Source of the DNA: Eudorina sp. 2006-703-Eu-15 | Lineage: Eukaryota; Chlorophyta; Chlorophyceae; Chlamydomonadales; Volvocaceae | Length of the DNA stretch: 64,000 bases | Assembly (NCBI GenBank): GCA_003117195.1 | Contig: BDSI01000028.1 | Coordinates: 248,001-312,000, forward strand | Reading direction: 5' to 3' | Shown: positions 1-13,639 of the stretch, piece by piece | Numbering within the stretch: position 1 is the first letter of the stretch | Layout of the letters: each line of letters begins with the position of its first letter | Program-made: the position numbers and the translations under genes | The notes under the pieces: generated by a model | What the model was told of the DNA's origin: nothing | The model's database searches: none | What the model saw: the letters and a program-made list of their open reading frames with translations, nothing else

Positions 1-69
1 CTAAACATCCGCACCTACCTCATCACCTCGCCCCTCCCACTGCAACGCCCCACCTCGACCTCGGCGCAG

Positions 70-2010
<1,941 letters not shown>

Positions 2011-4109
2011 GTCAGGCTGTAGGATGATGCAGCGGGGTCACGGGATTAACGCTGTGTGGAGTTGTGTGACGACCGGTGTCTATGGCGGCCTGTTATGGCA
2101 GAGGACCGCCGTGGATGCGACCGCGCACACAGCGCAGCAGGCCTTCTGTCCGCCGCCTGGTGCAGGATGGCGCGGTGGTCAGCCGGTGGTCAGGGTCGGA
2201 ACACGGAGCGCTCTGGAAGGTCAGGACAAGTGCTCGGATAATCCAAGCCAGGCTGTCTGCAGCTTCGTAGTGGGGAATCCACCGGGCTCCTTATCTGGCA
2301 GCAATCAGTCCGGGAGGGCTAGCGAGCCAACTGATGAATGGGACTGCAAGGGGACTCCTCCCCTGACGAATGTAAGCGGAGGAGTCCCCTTACATGCGTT
2401 TTGAGGGGGCCCCCCGCTAGGTCGCATGCAGCTGCGTCGCGTCCACCACGTGGTACGAAACCGTTGCAACGCACGAGCCCATCGCAGATACCGACGAGTA
2501 GCGGGCTGCCTGGAGGTTGAGCATGGCGTCCGTTGGCAGCTGTCTGTCTTACCGGCGCCGCTGCACCAAAGATGTTGGAGCACAGACCAAGTGTGGCGCG
2601 ACAGATCTTGGGCCAAACACCAAATGCATGAATGTCATGGCCTGACTTCGCCCGTTTTGACGGGCGACTGTACGATGATGACCATCTCTCCTCGCTGCTC
2701 ATTACCGACAGCCATAGTTCCCATGAAGGTCTGCATTGCGCCGTTGATGACTGCGCCACTGACGCGCGGACTGCAACCCGTAGACGCCCATCCGAAATGG
2801 GTCACATCCTGTCACATACTGACCCTACACGTTTCCACAGCAGTCAACCGCTGGTCACCACAGCAAACCGACATAATGCCATCCCACATTGTAACACTTA
2901 AAAAGTGGGATCTATGGGCATCGCCATGGCGCATGTACCATGCGACTACACGCACTCCAGATACACCGGAGCAACCCTTGGTTCTCGACCTTAGCGCAAT
3001 TGTATTGGGGTGGGTGGAGCGCGGGCGAGAAAGAAAACTGCCATACCCCATTCTCAAAAACAGAACTGGCGTTTCCATCCCCGTCGAACGGTACGGCGGC
3101 CTATCCACCCTCTGCCTGACTGTCGTGAACCGTTGCATTTGTGCTTCGTCGTGGTGCAGCAGTGTGAATAGTGCCTTAGTGCGGTGCCAGCAGGTGGATG
3201 GCTTGCGCTTCGTATCCCTGGATCCGGCTGCCGTACGGATCATATCTTTCCGGGTAGGGGCTTTGGGACGCGCGCTTCCTGTTGGAAGCTCTTCTTGTGG
3301 GCACACAATCAGCTTGCTTGTATCACCTGTCGTGCACCGGGAGTAACACACGGCCTCTACATCGCCATGGGCGCGGCCCACTTAGCCAACCATCGACTCA
3401 ACCCAACGTCCGGCGGGACTGATTGGATGAGCTACGATGCGCAGCCGCCACTGCTAGCGAACTGCCGGCGCATCATTCCGGAACGAATTTCTATTGTGAG
3501 CGCGGCCTCGCCAGCATCACAAACTATTAGGCAAGTCTTATCTTTACCAACTATCCTGATAGCACAAACGCCATCATGATAGTAGACATCGAATTCTGTT
3601 ACCAAGTTACAAAGCCTCTTATTTTGAGGCATGGGGTTATTCTGGCTCGTTCTATCATAAGGTTCGTCAGGTTAGCTCCTGAAAACTTACTGGGCCAATG
3701 CGGCATAGCAAATGCCGCCCAACATGAATGCAATGCGACGTGCAGAAACCCCCAGTCAAGGACAAGTGCTTGTCAGCATGCTACCTGACGGCTGTTGCAA
3801 GTCCCCATTTCCGTCAAACCACCGGACAATGCGCGAGTGTAAAGCTGTACACGCCTCAGATACAGTACTGTATCAGGCTTAGATCAAAGCCACCGAGCCC
3901 TTCCAGGCTCGCCAGGACGGCGCACCTCAATAACGTCACGCTTCAGCTTTGTTACCCTGATATCATCCTTCCCGCGCTAATTGATCAACTCTGAAACAGC
4001 GTGACGAGCACCAACGTCACAAAGATGAGGTATCTTCGAAGGATGCGTTGTCGGCGCCGCACAACTACGGCACGGAAGTATGCCGCAGCTGCCGTACCGT
4101 AGCCTTCGC
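2011..4109. other. Intergenic / 3' untranslated sequence
   Basis: This stretch lies between the stop of the HRD3-like gene and the stop of the CenH3 gene, which converge on it. I see no frame with protein-like content. It holds the hairpin at 2348-2391 and a TGTAA (2371-2375) that could serve as the polyadenylation signal of the HRD3-like gene. From about 2600 rightwards the sequence is less GC-rich than the genes. Confidence 0.5.
2348..2391. repeat. Perfect 14-bp inverted repeat (hairpin)
   Basis: AAGGGGACTCCTCC at 2348-2361 is the exact reverse complement of GGAGGAGTCCCCTT at 2378-2391, with a 16-nt loop. TGTAA lies in the loop. It sits about 340 bases after the stop of the HRD3-like gene. 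It may be a 3' UTR structure or the end of a small non-autonomous element. Confidence 0.75.
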
Positions 4110-5259
4110 TTACTCGGAGGGACCATCGAGCCGGCGAAGGCGCCTTGCCAGATGAATGTCCTTCGTCCTGCAAGGTAAGCGCAGCAACGAAAAATAACAC
4201 CGTTAATTAAGGGCGGCAGTGAACGTGTGTTGCCCAGATGTGCAGACACTAGCACGAAATCCAAGGTGACCGGACCAGAGATCCGCTGTTTTCGAACTCA
4301 CACCGCGCCATTGCACAAATATATCAGATAGGACGAGTATGCAATCCACACTGTAACGATACTAATACAGATAACGCTCATTGCGGCTCAACATTATCGA
4401 GGACGCCCTATCCAAAAGAAACGGGCTTGTGACAGGAACGCTGTGCCACCCACATGATCGTCACACGCTTAGCGTGTATAGCGCACAGATTGGCGTCCTC
4501 CATGACGGTGATCTGCAGATGCGCGGTGAACGCAGTTGGGGCATACATAATTAGTCCAGCTGTCAGGACAGGCATCGAGAAGCACGGCACGAAAACGATT
4601 CGGCACCGTTGCGCAACTCCCAGCCTCCGCCACTCGTCAGCACATCGGCTCGCCACCCCACGCAAAGGTCCCAGAAAACGAGGAAACAATCAGCCAAGTG
4701 CACGCATGGCGTTGTGAGCTGCACTCACCAGCAAGGCCTCAGCCGCTTCCTGCAGCGCCTCAAGCGCATCGCCCTGCCAGCGGAAATCAGCAGCGCCGTT
4801 GGGGCCTCCCCTGTTTGCAATCTGCAATCACATAGGTCTGCGTCAGTACTTTGGAAGTTACACTATAGGTCAACAACCATGCCGCTGACCTCACGGACGA
4901 GCCGCTGGAATGGCAATCGCCTTATCAGCAGCTCGGTCGTCTTCTGGTACTTGCGAATCTCCCTGCAGCCGATAGCGTCGTCGAGTGATGATGTATGCCA
5001 GCTGCTAACCCTCAGCTCGTGGTGCCCACCTTAGGGCAACGGTGCCCTTGCGAAAACGGCGCTTGGGCTTTTGCGGAGAAGCCTTGACAATACTCCGCTT
5101 CGCCGGGACGACTTTCCTTCCGACCTTGGCCTCCACTGGCTCTTCCTTGACTTTTACGGTCTTGGGTGCCTTTACCGCCTTCTGGAGTACTTTCTCACGT
5201 TTGCTGATTCCCTTTCCATCTCCGACGTATTTCCTTGCTGTCTGCTTTGTGCGCGCCAT
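4110..5259 (-). CDS. CENH3: Centromeric histone H3 variant (CenH3/CENP-A)
   Basis: Five exons (5030-5259, 4890-4962, 4729-4821, 4454-4512, 4110-4167) join with GT-AG introns and matching phases into 170 residues. The protein begins [10 protein letters not shown], as in canonical H3, then has a divergent Lys/Pro/Val-rich tail before [11 protein letters not shown]. The histone fold follows: [18 protein letters not shown] in alpha-N/alpha-1, a long loop 1 ([14 protein letters not shown]), alpha-2 with [13 protein letters not shown], then [13 protein letters not shown] and [12 protein letters not shown]. The lengthened loop 1 and the Trp in place of Phe (FRWQ) are hallmarks of CENP-A/CenH3; replicative H3 has RFQ and a shorter loop. 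CenH3 marks centromeric nucleosomes and seeds the kinetochore. Having introns also fits a variant, since replication-dependent algal H3 genes usually lack them. The C-terminus runs about six residues past the usual RRIRG end. The start is the first ATG and gives the H3-type N-terminus. Confidence 0.9.
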
Positions 5260-6514
5260 TGTGGTGAACCGCTGGGGTCAAACTCGGTCGGAGACAGGCC
5301 CCTGACACAAAGCGTTAAAACGTTCCGGTATGGACTATGTGTTCCACAGCTGTAAAAAAAAATGGAGACGCACTCATAGGCGCGCGAGAAGTTTCTTGGA
5401 GTAGTAGCAAATTGTAGGTGTGGGCCGTGAACGAGACAGCCAACAGCCCAGCCAATTAGTTGTCCGTCATCACAATACAGGAATGCGGGAAGGGGAAAGA
5501 GAGCGCTAACCGTACGGCGTTGTCGTGCGACGGTTTTCTGTGTCAGCGACTTATACACAATCGCGCCAACTTGTAGCCGTCACATGTAAGTGTGCCTTTC
5601 TCCGGGTCTATGCATATATCAGTGCAGGTTGCTTGTTAAATGCTATCTCTGAAGGAGCATCGTTAGTTTGCAGAATAATATCTAGTTGACCACGAATTAC
5701 GCAGCGTTATTTGCTCTGTAACCTAAACTGGCCATATCCAGGGGAGAGAAGTCGACCATTCTTTATTTGGTGTTTTTCGAGCCTTTGGGCTCAAGACTGA
5801 GCCTGTGGTGGCGGCTGAGCTCTTGGAGTGGGGCCTCAATACGGGTATTAGGTCACTGAGTTGGTTCTGAGGAGGTGAGGTTGTGTGCGGATGGCGCGGC
5901 AACGTTTCGGGAGGGAACCGGGAACCCGTAACGTCTTACTGCGCAACTCTGTCGACGTCGCCTACCACAGAACCGCGCGAGGCCGCTGCGGCCAAAACGT
6001 AAGACTTGCATGACACACGGCTTCTTTTGTCGCACATTTCCTTGAGGCCTGCGCCGTCCGATGGAGAGTTTCGACCCAGTCGAAAGTGGTGCAACTACTC
6101 CGCGTCTGCCACGGAATGCGGACGGAGTTGGCACAGTGTGTTGAGTGTCAACATTTGACTTATTTGATAGCGCCATGTCGTCGGTCCGTCTGTCTTTCGC
6201 CCACCGACCATTATATATGGCGGAAGGGACCTCCAATTCGAACTTGTCGCATGAAATTGGATACTGAATATCGCTGGAGAACTAGATTTCAGTGTCCGTT
6301 TCCGCGTTTCTCTTCAAGTCTCGCGTGGCTCGTTTGCATGAAAGTCGGTGTGTGGATACGTTGCGCGCTGTGCGTGTATGTCGGTTCTGGCTTTGTAAGT
6401 TGTCTGAGTTGTAGTGATTTTATAGATATCCACTTTCCTTTCAAGCGGAACAGCAACATATGTCACGTGCATTTCCCACACTCGTGTTGCATCTGCGTCA
6501 GGTTGACAACCAGG
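5260..6514. promoter_or_regulatory. Shared divergent upstream region of CenH3 and MYB genes
   Basis: The CenH3 gene reads left and the MYB gene reads right from this 1.25-kb interval, so both promoters and 5' UTRs should lie here. A TATA-like TTATATAT lies near 6211-6218, about 300 bases before the MYB start. I see no convincing coding frame inside. A polyA run near 5347-5355 is the only other simple feature. Confidence 0.45.
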
Positions 6515-8491
6515 ATGTCTGTGGATGAATCGCAACATGAGCGGCGGCGACGCTATCCCTTAGCAAAGGTGAAGGGAGGCTGGACGAGTGCCGAGGACCA
6601 GATTTTGAAAAGGTGGGGCGTTACGGTGCGAAGCGACATGCGACAACGATAAAGTGTTTTCGCGTTTCGGACATATGCATGGCCTGAGTTACCAACTACT
6701 GCTGCATATTTGGCGTTTGGCGCTGCACTCACCAACCTGACCTGCGTCACGGCTACAGGCTTGTGGACGAGTTCGGGGAGGGAAACTGGAGCGTCATCGC
6801 GCGGCATCTCAACGCCGCACTTGGCAAGCCAGCTGAAAGTGGTCGCATAGGCAAGCAATGCCGAGAGCGCTACAACCATCACTTGCGTCCTGATATTAAG
6901 AAGGTGCGATACCTGTTGTTTCGGAAATCCACGTTTCGTTCCGGAGTATGGATGTGGTGGTCCGATGTTATCCTGTGCAGGACGCCTGGACTGATGAGGA
7001 GGAGTCCCTCCTCGTTGAAGCCCATCTCCGGTACGGCAACCGCTGGTCCGACATCGCGAAAGTGATCAAGGGCAGGACAGAAAACGCTGTGAAGAACCAC
7101 TGTAAGTGCCGCTATGCCTTCCATATCTTTGTCGCGTAATGCGGTGAAAGGGTTTGCAATGCTTACCAACCCTGTGAGCCAACCATGTTGACCTGCATGT
7201 GGCTACATCCTTGTGTGTCATACATTGTCACCCTTCCCCCAGTATTCCTGGTAGCGAACTCCCATTCTCACACTATTGAGGATAGACTTTCTCCGCTTCC
7301 CCGCATGACCCAGGGAACGCCACGCTCCGCCGGAAAGATAATGACAAATGTGGTGGCCGCGGGACACCGCAATCTTGTGTCTTGCGGGACTACATGATTC
7401 GCATCTCCCTGTTGCCGGGGCCCGCACCAGGACCGCCGACCAGCAGCGGCAGCAGGTCCGCCGCAGCCTGCGCGCCGTCGGTAGCCCCTGTCCCAGAAGT
7501 TTTCCGTCCTGGGACTGCGATGGGAGCTGGTGTGGAGACTGAGGGGCCTTTGGTACCGCTCATCGAGGGTCCAGATGCCTTTCAAAACACGCAGCCATCA
7601 GCGAAGCGCCGTCGAGCCGGCAGTCGGGAACATGGAGATAGCGAGGCGGCGGCCGCAGGCACTTCGGCGGTGGGGCCACAGGCAGCGCATGTGGCGAGTG
7701 GCGGTTCAGAAGATGAGCCCAAGTGTGCGGGCGAGTTTTGCAAGACGACGACGTTGGGCCAATCGCCTTCCTCTTCTTGCAGCTCGCACGACGGGCTGGC
7801 GACTGCGCGTCCCCGAAGCTCTTTCGAGGCGCCGGCGGTGCCCTCGAAGCCTTCCAATGCAGTTCACGCCAGCGCTCCCCTGGCGCCGGCGATTCTGCCC
7901 TTCCCGGCAGCGCCGCAGGGCGTGCTTCCGGGAGGTGTGCGGAAACGACCCCGCATCATCACTTTTGCGGCTGTGGGACCTGCGGCAGCCTTTGCCGCCA
8001 CTTCAGGCAAAAGCTTTGGCGGGCTCAGCGCAGGTATCGGTCACCAATGTGCTCCAGAGCGCGGCGCCGGGTCTTCCTGCTACAGCGGCGGCTCTGCGGC
8101 CGTGGTCACTACCGGCAAGGTCGTCGGCGAGCAGCGGCTGCAACGGCACCCGTCGCTGCCACCGGCGCCCCGCCTGGCGGGATCACAAGAGCAAGAAGCG
8201 GATACAGATCAGCTGGTTGCTGAGGCCGCATCTCTGCGCTTTCACGCGGCGGGCAGGCCCCGCCAACACCGCCGCGGCGAGAGGCAGCCAGGGTGGGCGA
8301 CAGACAGCGCCGAGGAGAGCGTGCACGGCAGCCCGTTGTCGGAGCGCTTTGAGCGCTTCGAAGACGATACGGAGGATGCGACGGGCTGCGCGGAGAAGCA
8401 GTTGGGCGTGGACGGGCCAGCTGCGTGCAGCGAGGTGCAGGCGGCGCAAATCATGCTCGCGCTCAAGAGCCTGGCGGGCTCGTTGGGATAA
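6515..8491 (+). CDS. R2R3-type MYB transcription factor
   Basis: Exons 6515-6612, 6759-6903, 6981-7101 and 7314-8491 join in phase to 513 residues. Two MYB repeats lie in the first ~120 residues. The first runs from GGWTSAEDQIL through EGNWSVIARHLN to GKQCRERYNHHLRPDIKK. The second runs from DAWTDEEESLLVEAHLRY through NRWSDIAKVIKGRTENAVKN to HWNATLRRK. The intron at 7102-7313 splits the Trp codon of NHWNA and restores it exactly. The recognition helices make this a sequence-specific nuclear DNA-binding protein. The first repeat has an insertion of about ten residues (ALGKPAESGR) before its third helix and Tyr where the third Trp is usual. The C-terminal ~370 residues are Ala/Ser/Pro/Gly-rich and unassigned. 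The frame is open upstream of the chosen ATG, so a longer N-terminus is possible; I chose 6515 because the sequence before it does not look coding. Targets cannot be read from the sequence. Confidence 0.85.
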
Positions 8492-8534
8492 CCTGGAGCA
8501 CGCCACCGAGACCTGATCGGGCTGTGCAGGGAAA

Positions 8535-8539
8535 TGTAA
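8535..8539 (+). terminator. TGTAA polyadenylation signal of MYB gene
   Basis: TGTAA, the standard polyadenylation signal of volvocine algae, occurs 44 bases after the MYB stop codon. The position implies a very short 3' UTR. Confidence 0.5.
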
Positions 8540-11500
8540 CACTTCTGCTGTGCCGTTGTGTGGGTTGTGGGCTGTGATGGGGGATATGTATGGGTAGTGG
8601 CTGCTGTCACGGTCCGGAGGTCGAGCACGATGGCTCGATGGCGATTAGGGGGCCACATTGCTGCGGCCCACATTAGACGTTCGTGGTGGACATTGCTGGC
8701 GGTGCGGGTGGCGTCTCGTACATGTACTCAGCGTCACCGCGTTGGATCCTGATGCCGATTCAGCGCCTGCGGCAGTACCGCTGCTGAAGTGGAAGCGGGG
8801 CAGCGGCGGCTCATAGCGTCACCGGCGCAACAATGCGGCCAAATGCTCAAAGGTGGCGGAGAGATGTGCGCCACTCGCGGCGTGCTATGGGTTCCGTGCC
8901 TCGTCAGGAGACTGGGTCGTACACAAGGTTTCGGAGCCACGCATAAAACAGTCTCGTCGGCGGCCCCAGGCCACTTAGCATGAAGTAAGCCTTGGCGCGT
9001 GAGTTGGGTCGACGGGAATGGTCCGGGTCCGCCAAGTGGCGGCCATAGGGCCCAATTCCAGGTTCCGTAATTACCGTAAGATAGCTGTGTACGGCAATGG
9101 GTTCAGGGCTCGACTTCAGCTCCATGATGCAGTGCGGCTGTCGCCCTGATGCGGGCGGGGGGTCGTGGGTTGTGCGTGTGGCTATCGAGACGTGCGTGAG
9201 CGGACCGCACTCGCCTCGCAGGCGGAGCGCCATTTGCGCGTGCGGCGGCTTTGCACTGAAAGACTTCTGCACCCGTTGTACCGTCACTTCGTCCAGATCG
9301 TCCGTTGTCATTTTGCGTCGTTGTTGTTCTGCGTATTGCCGGGCGGTGAAATACCACGAGGATGTGTGTGTGAGAGTGTGTATGTTTCGTCACGATGAGA
9401 GGTGAGCCTGAGGGTCGGGATGCAGCTGAGACGACGTTGACTTGTTTCACGGCCACGGGCTGGGCGTTGCCTTATGGGCTCCCCCGGTTGCAGAGCGCGC
9501 TCGACATGACGGCGCTGTTGCGGGTTGTCGCATGGGCCAGCCGTCGCTGCTTACTGCGCCACAGCGAAGTCCTGCTCCGCGGCGCCGTCACTCGGTTGCA
9601 TCTTAGGAGCGCTACTGTGTTTGTGTGACATTGGACAGACAGCCAGACAGTCAGTTAGCAAGTTAGTTGCAAATTTAGTGAATTAGGTATCTTCGCGCCG
9701 GAATTTCCGCTTGTGTTCATTCTTTTCATCTGCGCCGTGTCATTGCGTTTCGCATGCCGTTTGTGTGATTGAAAAGCCCCTGATGGAACTGATTTAAGGC
9801 GGCGGTTCGTCGGCATATAGCTGGCCGCCGTGCGCGTGGCAGGAGCTGAGGGGGTCCGGGCGGCGGTCCGGCAAGGGTATCGCAGGCGCTTCGCTGTTCC
9901 ATTCCGCGGGATTGCATTTGCCTCGCACCTGTGAGTTGAGGGCTTTCAGCTGTCTTGGTTTCAAATCTGTGAGGGCACTCTGTTTGAAACGCCGACATAC
10001 GCCCCTTGTATAGGAAGTTTCTATTAGCCGTCTTTTGGCGTGCGGCCTTGCGTGCATACGCGTGTGCTTCAGCTTGCGGGATCTGTTGTGCTTTTGTGTG
10101 TCTGTGCGCCTGAAGTTCTGAATGATTCGGTCAATGTCTTCGAGTAGTGTTAATACATATCCTTCTTTTGAACCCCAGCCACGTGAATTGCGCGCTGAAC
10201 GACGCTGATGGAGTGATGATAACGACGCTGACAGTGATGACGGGGTGGTGGCGATGAAGTGGATGATGCCGATGATGATGACAACGAGGATGATGGTTCG
10301 GGCCGTCGCGGAGGTATGTCGATGCTGGTGTTTACGATATCCGTGATGGCCGGGCGGTGGTCGCACTTGGAGGGAGAACGGCGCCTCAAGTGGACTATAG
10401 CAAATGGCGTGTGTTTGAGGTGTGATGCAGTGAATTCTTTCCCACCGGACTTCGAACGATGACAGGGAGGGTCGTGGCCATAACGGTCGGGAGTCTGCAG
10501 GGGGCACGGAAAGCCTTACGTTGCGCTCAGGCGGCGAGGCTTCGTCTCTTCGTCTGGGTTGAGGAGGGACTGGGGACAATGGCCGTGCGACGTGCGGAGC
10601 ACCTGGGAGGGAGGGAGAACGGGCGTTTGGATAGGCTGGGTAGTACGGCCGATTATATGGTGCGGCGCGTACCCACCGCTATTTTTCAGTACCCGAAGGG
10701 ATCGAGTGGAGAGAAGATGGAGGTTCGCGCAGCGTGCCGGCAACTGACACAGCTGGAGCACAACAATTATGAAAGCACGTGTGCTCCGTTTCACTTGGGT
10801 AGTGGCATGATGATTGACGAAGTCGCTCTTCTTGCTTTGCGCTCCTCTATTTTTTGTGTAGAGATTTACTTGCACCGTATGCCTCTTGACACAGATATTG
10901 CTTAGTAGAATTTTACAGACCAGGGATTATTGTCCTATGTTTCCTCGAACACGCATGAATGTATTCTTAGATTGCAAGCTTTGTTGGTGTGCTCTGGGGG
11001 CCGTTGTTGCCGTGTGTTTACCTGCCGTGCGGGTTGGTGGCTGTCCTTGGTGTGCGAATCCGTCAGCATCTCCCGGGTGCGCGATGGTGAGGATTCCTTG
11101 CATGAGCTGCTGCCTTCGCGGCTGTGATTTGCCGCGGCGAACGCCTCAATTTGGCGAGTCGTCATGTCTGAACTTCGTCTGTCCTTGGTAGTCCCGTATT
11201 TGACATCTTGAATCGTTTTGTACGTTCCAGCGACCCCTGCGCGATACATGCATCGTAGGGCACAAACCAACGAAGTAGGGCACAAACCAACGAAATAAGC
11301 AGTAGTCATATTCGTACCGCCGTGTGTTGAGATTGTAGTTCCTGACATGATTCTTTCGCGCGTTTCGGTGTGTGGGTATGTGCTTGTGGTCGTTCCTGTT
11401 AAAAGCAGGCTGTCGGAAGCGCAGAGCGCATCCTCGTGAAGGGCTGTCGACATGGGCGTTCACGGACGTGTCCAGCGGGCGGTATCGAGCGTGTTGATGA

Positions 11501-13639
11501 GAAAAGAAAAAACAAACCCGAGCGGTGTCGAGCGGGATCAATCCCGTGCGATGGGTTTGGGGCTACAGGCCTGGGTTGCTGTGTTCCGGATGTCGTGAAT
11601 CGTTGACGGTCAGACCACCACTGCGATGGCGGTGGGGTGTTTTGTCGTCCGCAGCGTCGAGCGCCACGTGATGCCGGTCGTGCAGCGCTGGCTTTGGGTT
11701 CGTCTCGTATGTAAGTCGATGCGTTCGTTTGGTGTGCATCGTCTTGCGTCTTGCAAAACCCTGGATGCTTTGACAGAATGTAAAATAACGGGAGGTGCTC
11801 TGGTGACTATCTGTAGAAACCCCACGACTTGTAGAGTGCCTGTGCGGTAGTCCGGGCACATCACGCCGTGAAATCACCTTCACAGATGATTTGGCACCGA
11901 CTCGACGGCGACATCAATAGATGTCATAGCGAATCTATCATTGCGCTTGTGACCCATGGGTCGTGCAGGGTCGCGCCTCATCCCACCCACAGTGGGACGG
12001 TTCCCCAATCCATATCCCACCCACAGTAATGACCCGCAAGCTGTCGTTTCCTTAAGTAATTCGTCTTGGTACGACTTGGAGTTTCAGGCATTGCTGCGAG
12101 GCTCTTAGGTGCGGCTAAACAATTGTTAGCTGGCATTCCCACTACGAAGAGGAGCGGACACTCGCGTGGCCAGCGTCGAACCCCTTGGGCGCCAGGAGAG
12201 TCTCCAGCTTGTCAGACCAGGAGCAAGAATGATGACTAGCCGTGGCTGGCTGGCCGTGATGGCTGGCGATGATAATGCAACGTCGTACGCATGTCGACCT
12301 CATTCTGTTGAAGCAGGTGACATCGTTCCACCCTGATAGCAGTACAGGGGATCGGGTAAGGAATTCATGCATTCGAATGTCTCGCTCCCGCTCAACCCAA
12401 TTGTTTTCGCGTGTCATTCAGAGATGTGGTACGGTCATCGTGCTGGGCCGTGGTGCTCCCGCCCCACGTTGCCACACTCAGCACATAATCCGCTGACAGG
12501 GCATGTACGATGAATGTCGGAACGACGGAACGCAACGTCTACGAGGTCTGGGGAGCACGGGATCAATTCACCCAAACCAAGAAGAGTAAGAATTTCACCC
12601 GGCGGCACGACAGCAAAAATGGAACAAATCAGGTTAGGTGACTGGAAACCAGTAATTCGTCCCTTGTGCCGTACCATGTCCCTGCAGGCACAGTCGCTTT
12701 TGACAGCCATATTTTCTGTACGACCGAAAAGCATGATCAGATCCCGGCAACGGGGAAATTGTGGAGCCTTAGAAGTTAGAACACTCTGGTGACGTCCCAA
12801 CGGCACAACAACGACATTCAAACCTCTGCACACAGGTATACTGCTACGGTATCAGCGCCCCGAACAGCAGCTTGCCGCACAACTTGAAATTTGCGCACTG
12901 CTTCGTGAGCACCACAGTACTGCGCCATACACAAGCATCTGCGCATTCCTGCCTCGCACCTCGTCCATCGCCCTCCACCCAATAGAAGGTCCAATATAGA
13001 ACGGCAACGGCGGGTCCCAAGATCTGGGTCAGACAGCAGGCGGCGTCCCCTGCTGGGTAAAAGCGTAAAACCCTAGCCGTAAAGAACGCTCGTCAACAAC
13101 TAGCTCTTGAATAACTATTCCACTCAACCCGTGAACTGCATCCTTGCGCACAGCTGCCGCGCATTTCGCGCCCCTATTGCCAGTGCTGTGCCTTGCTTTA
13201 TTCTGTGGTGTCTGATGCGGCGTGCAGCAGCCCCGCCTTTCGGAATTCTCGGGGTGGAAGTGCGCTCTGACCAGCTCTGACAAGCCCTCCAGGAGCCCGA
13301 TGGGTCGCCAACATCCGTCCCCAGCAGGCAAGGGGCCGCTGGGCTTCTTTCCCGGATGTCCGGAAACCCAAAATCCGTCGTAAAGGCACATGTCCTCAAA
13401 TGGTCATCCTGCTACAGTGCATCGTCCAATGCGGTCAGGTCGAAGTACAAACATCAAAGTACAAACGGTGCACACAGCCACAAGGTCTGCAAGATATTGT
13501 CGAGCCAGGTCGAGGTCGATGAGGTCAGGTCAGTAGCTGCAATTTACGGTCAGTCCAGTTGAGCTAGGCGAGACTAAGTGAGATTGCCAGACGACACCCG
13601 CGCAGCACCGCAAGCTGCCTCCGCCTACGCCCTGTCCGC
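8540..13639. other. 5.1-kb stretch without recognisable gene
   Basis: Between the MYB 3' end and the Rpf2 stop I see many short open frames but none with a family motif or a run of compatible splice sites. The right part should include the 3' UTR of Rpf2. Small features are a GAT-rich run near 10259-10293, an exact 20-bp duplication at 11255-11294, a GACCCATGGGTC palindrome at 11951-11962, and a short repeated TCCCACCCACAGT near 11980 and 12015. A minus-strand open frame at 13029-13391 looks faintly protein-like but is within the likely Rpf2 3' UTR. Confidence 0.4.
11255..11294. repeat. Exact 20-bp tandem duplication
   Basis: GTAGGGCACAAACCAACGAA occurs twice head to tail (11255-11274 and 11275-11294) in non-coding DNA. 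No element boundaries were seen around it. Confidence 0.8.

Noticed and set aside
9794..10579. Minus-strand 261-codon open frame
   Set aside because: No family motif, codon choice unlike the real genes and Ser/Arg/His-rich composition; it looks like chance in a gene-poor block.
12435..12833. Minus-strand frame resembling a short protein
   Set aside because: No motif and no splice context; left as non-coding.
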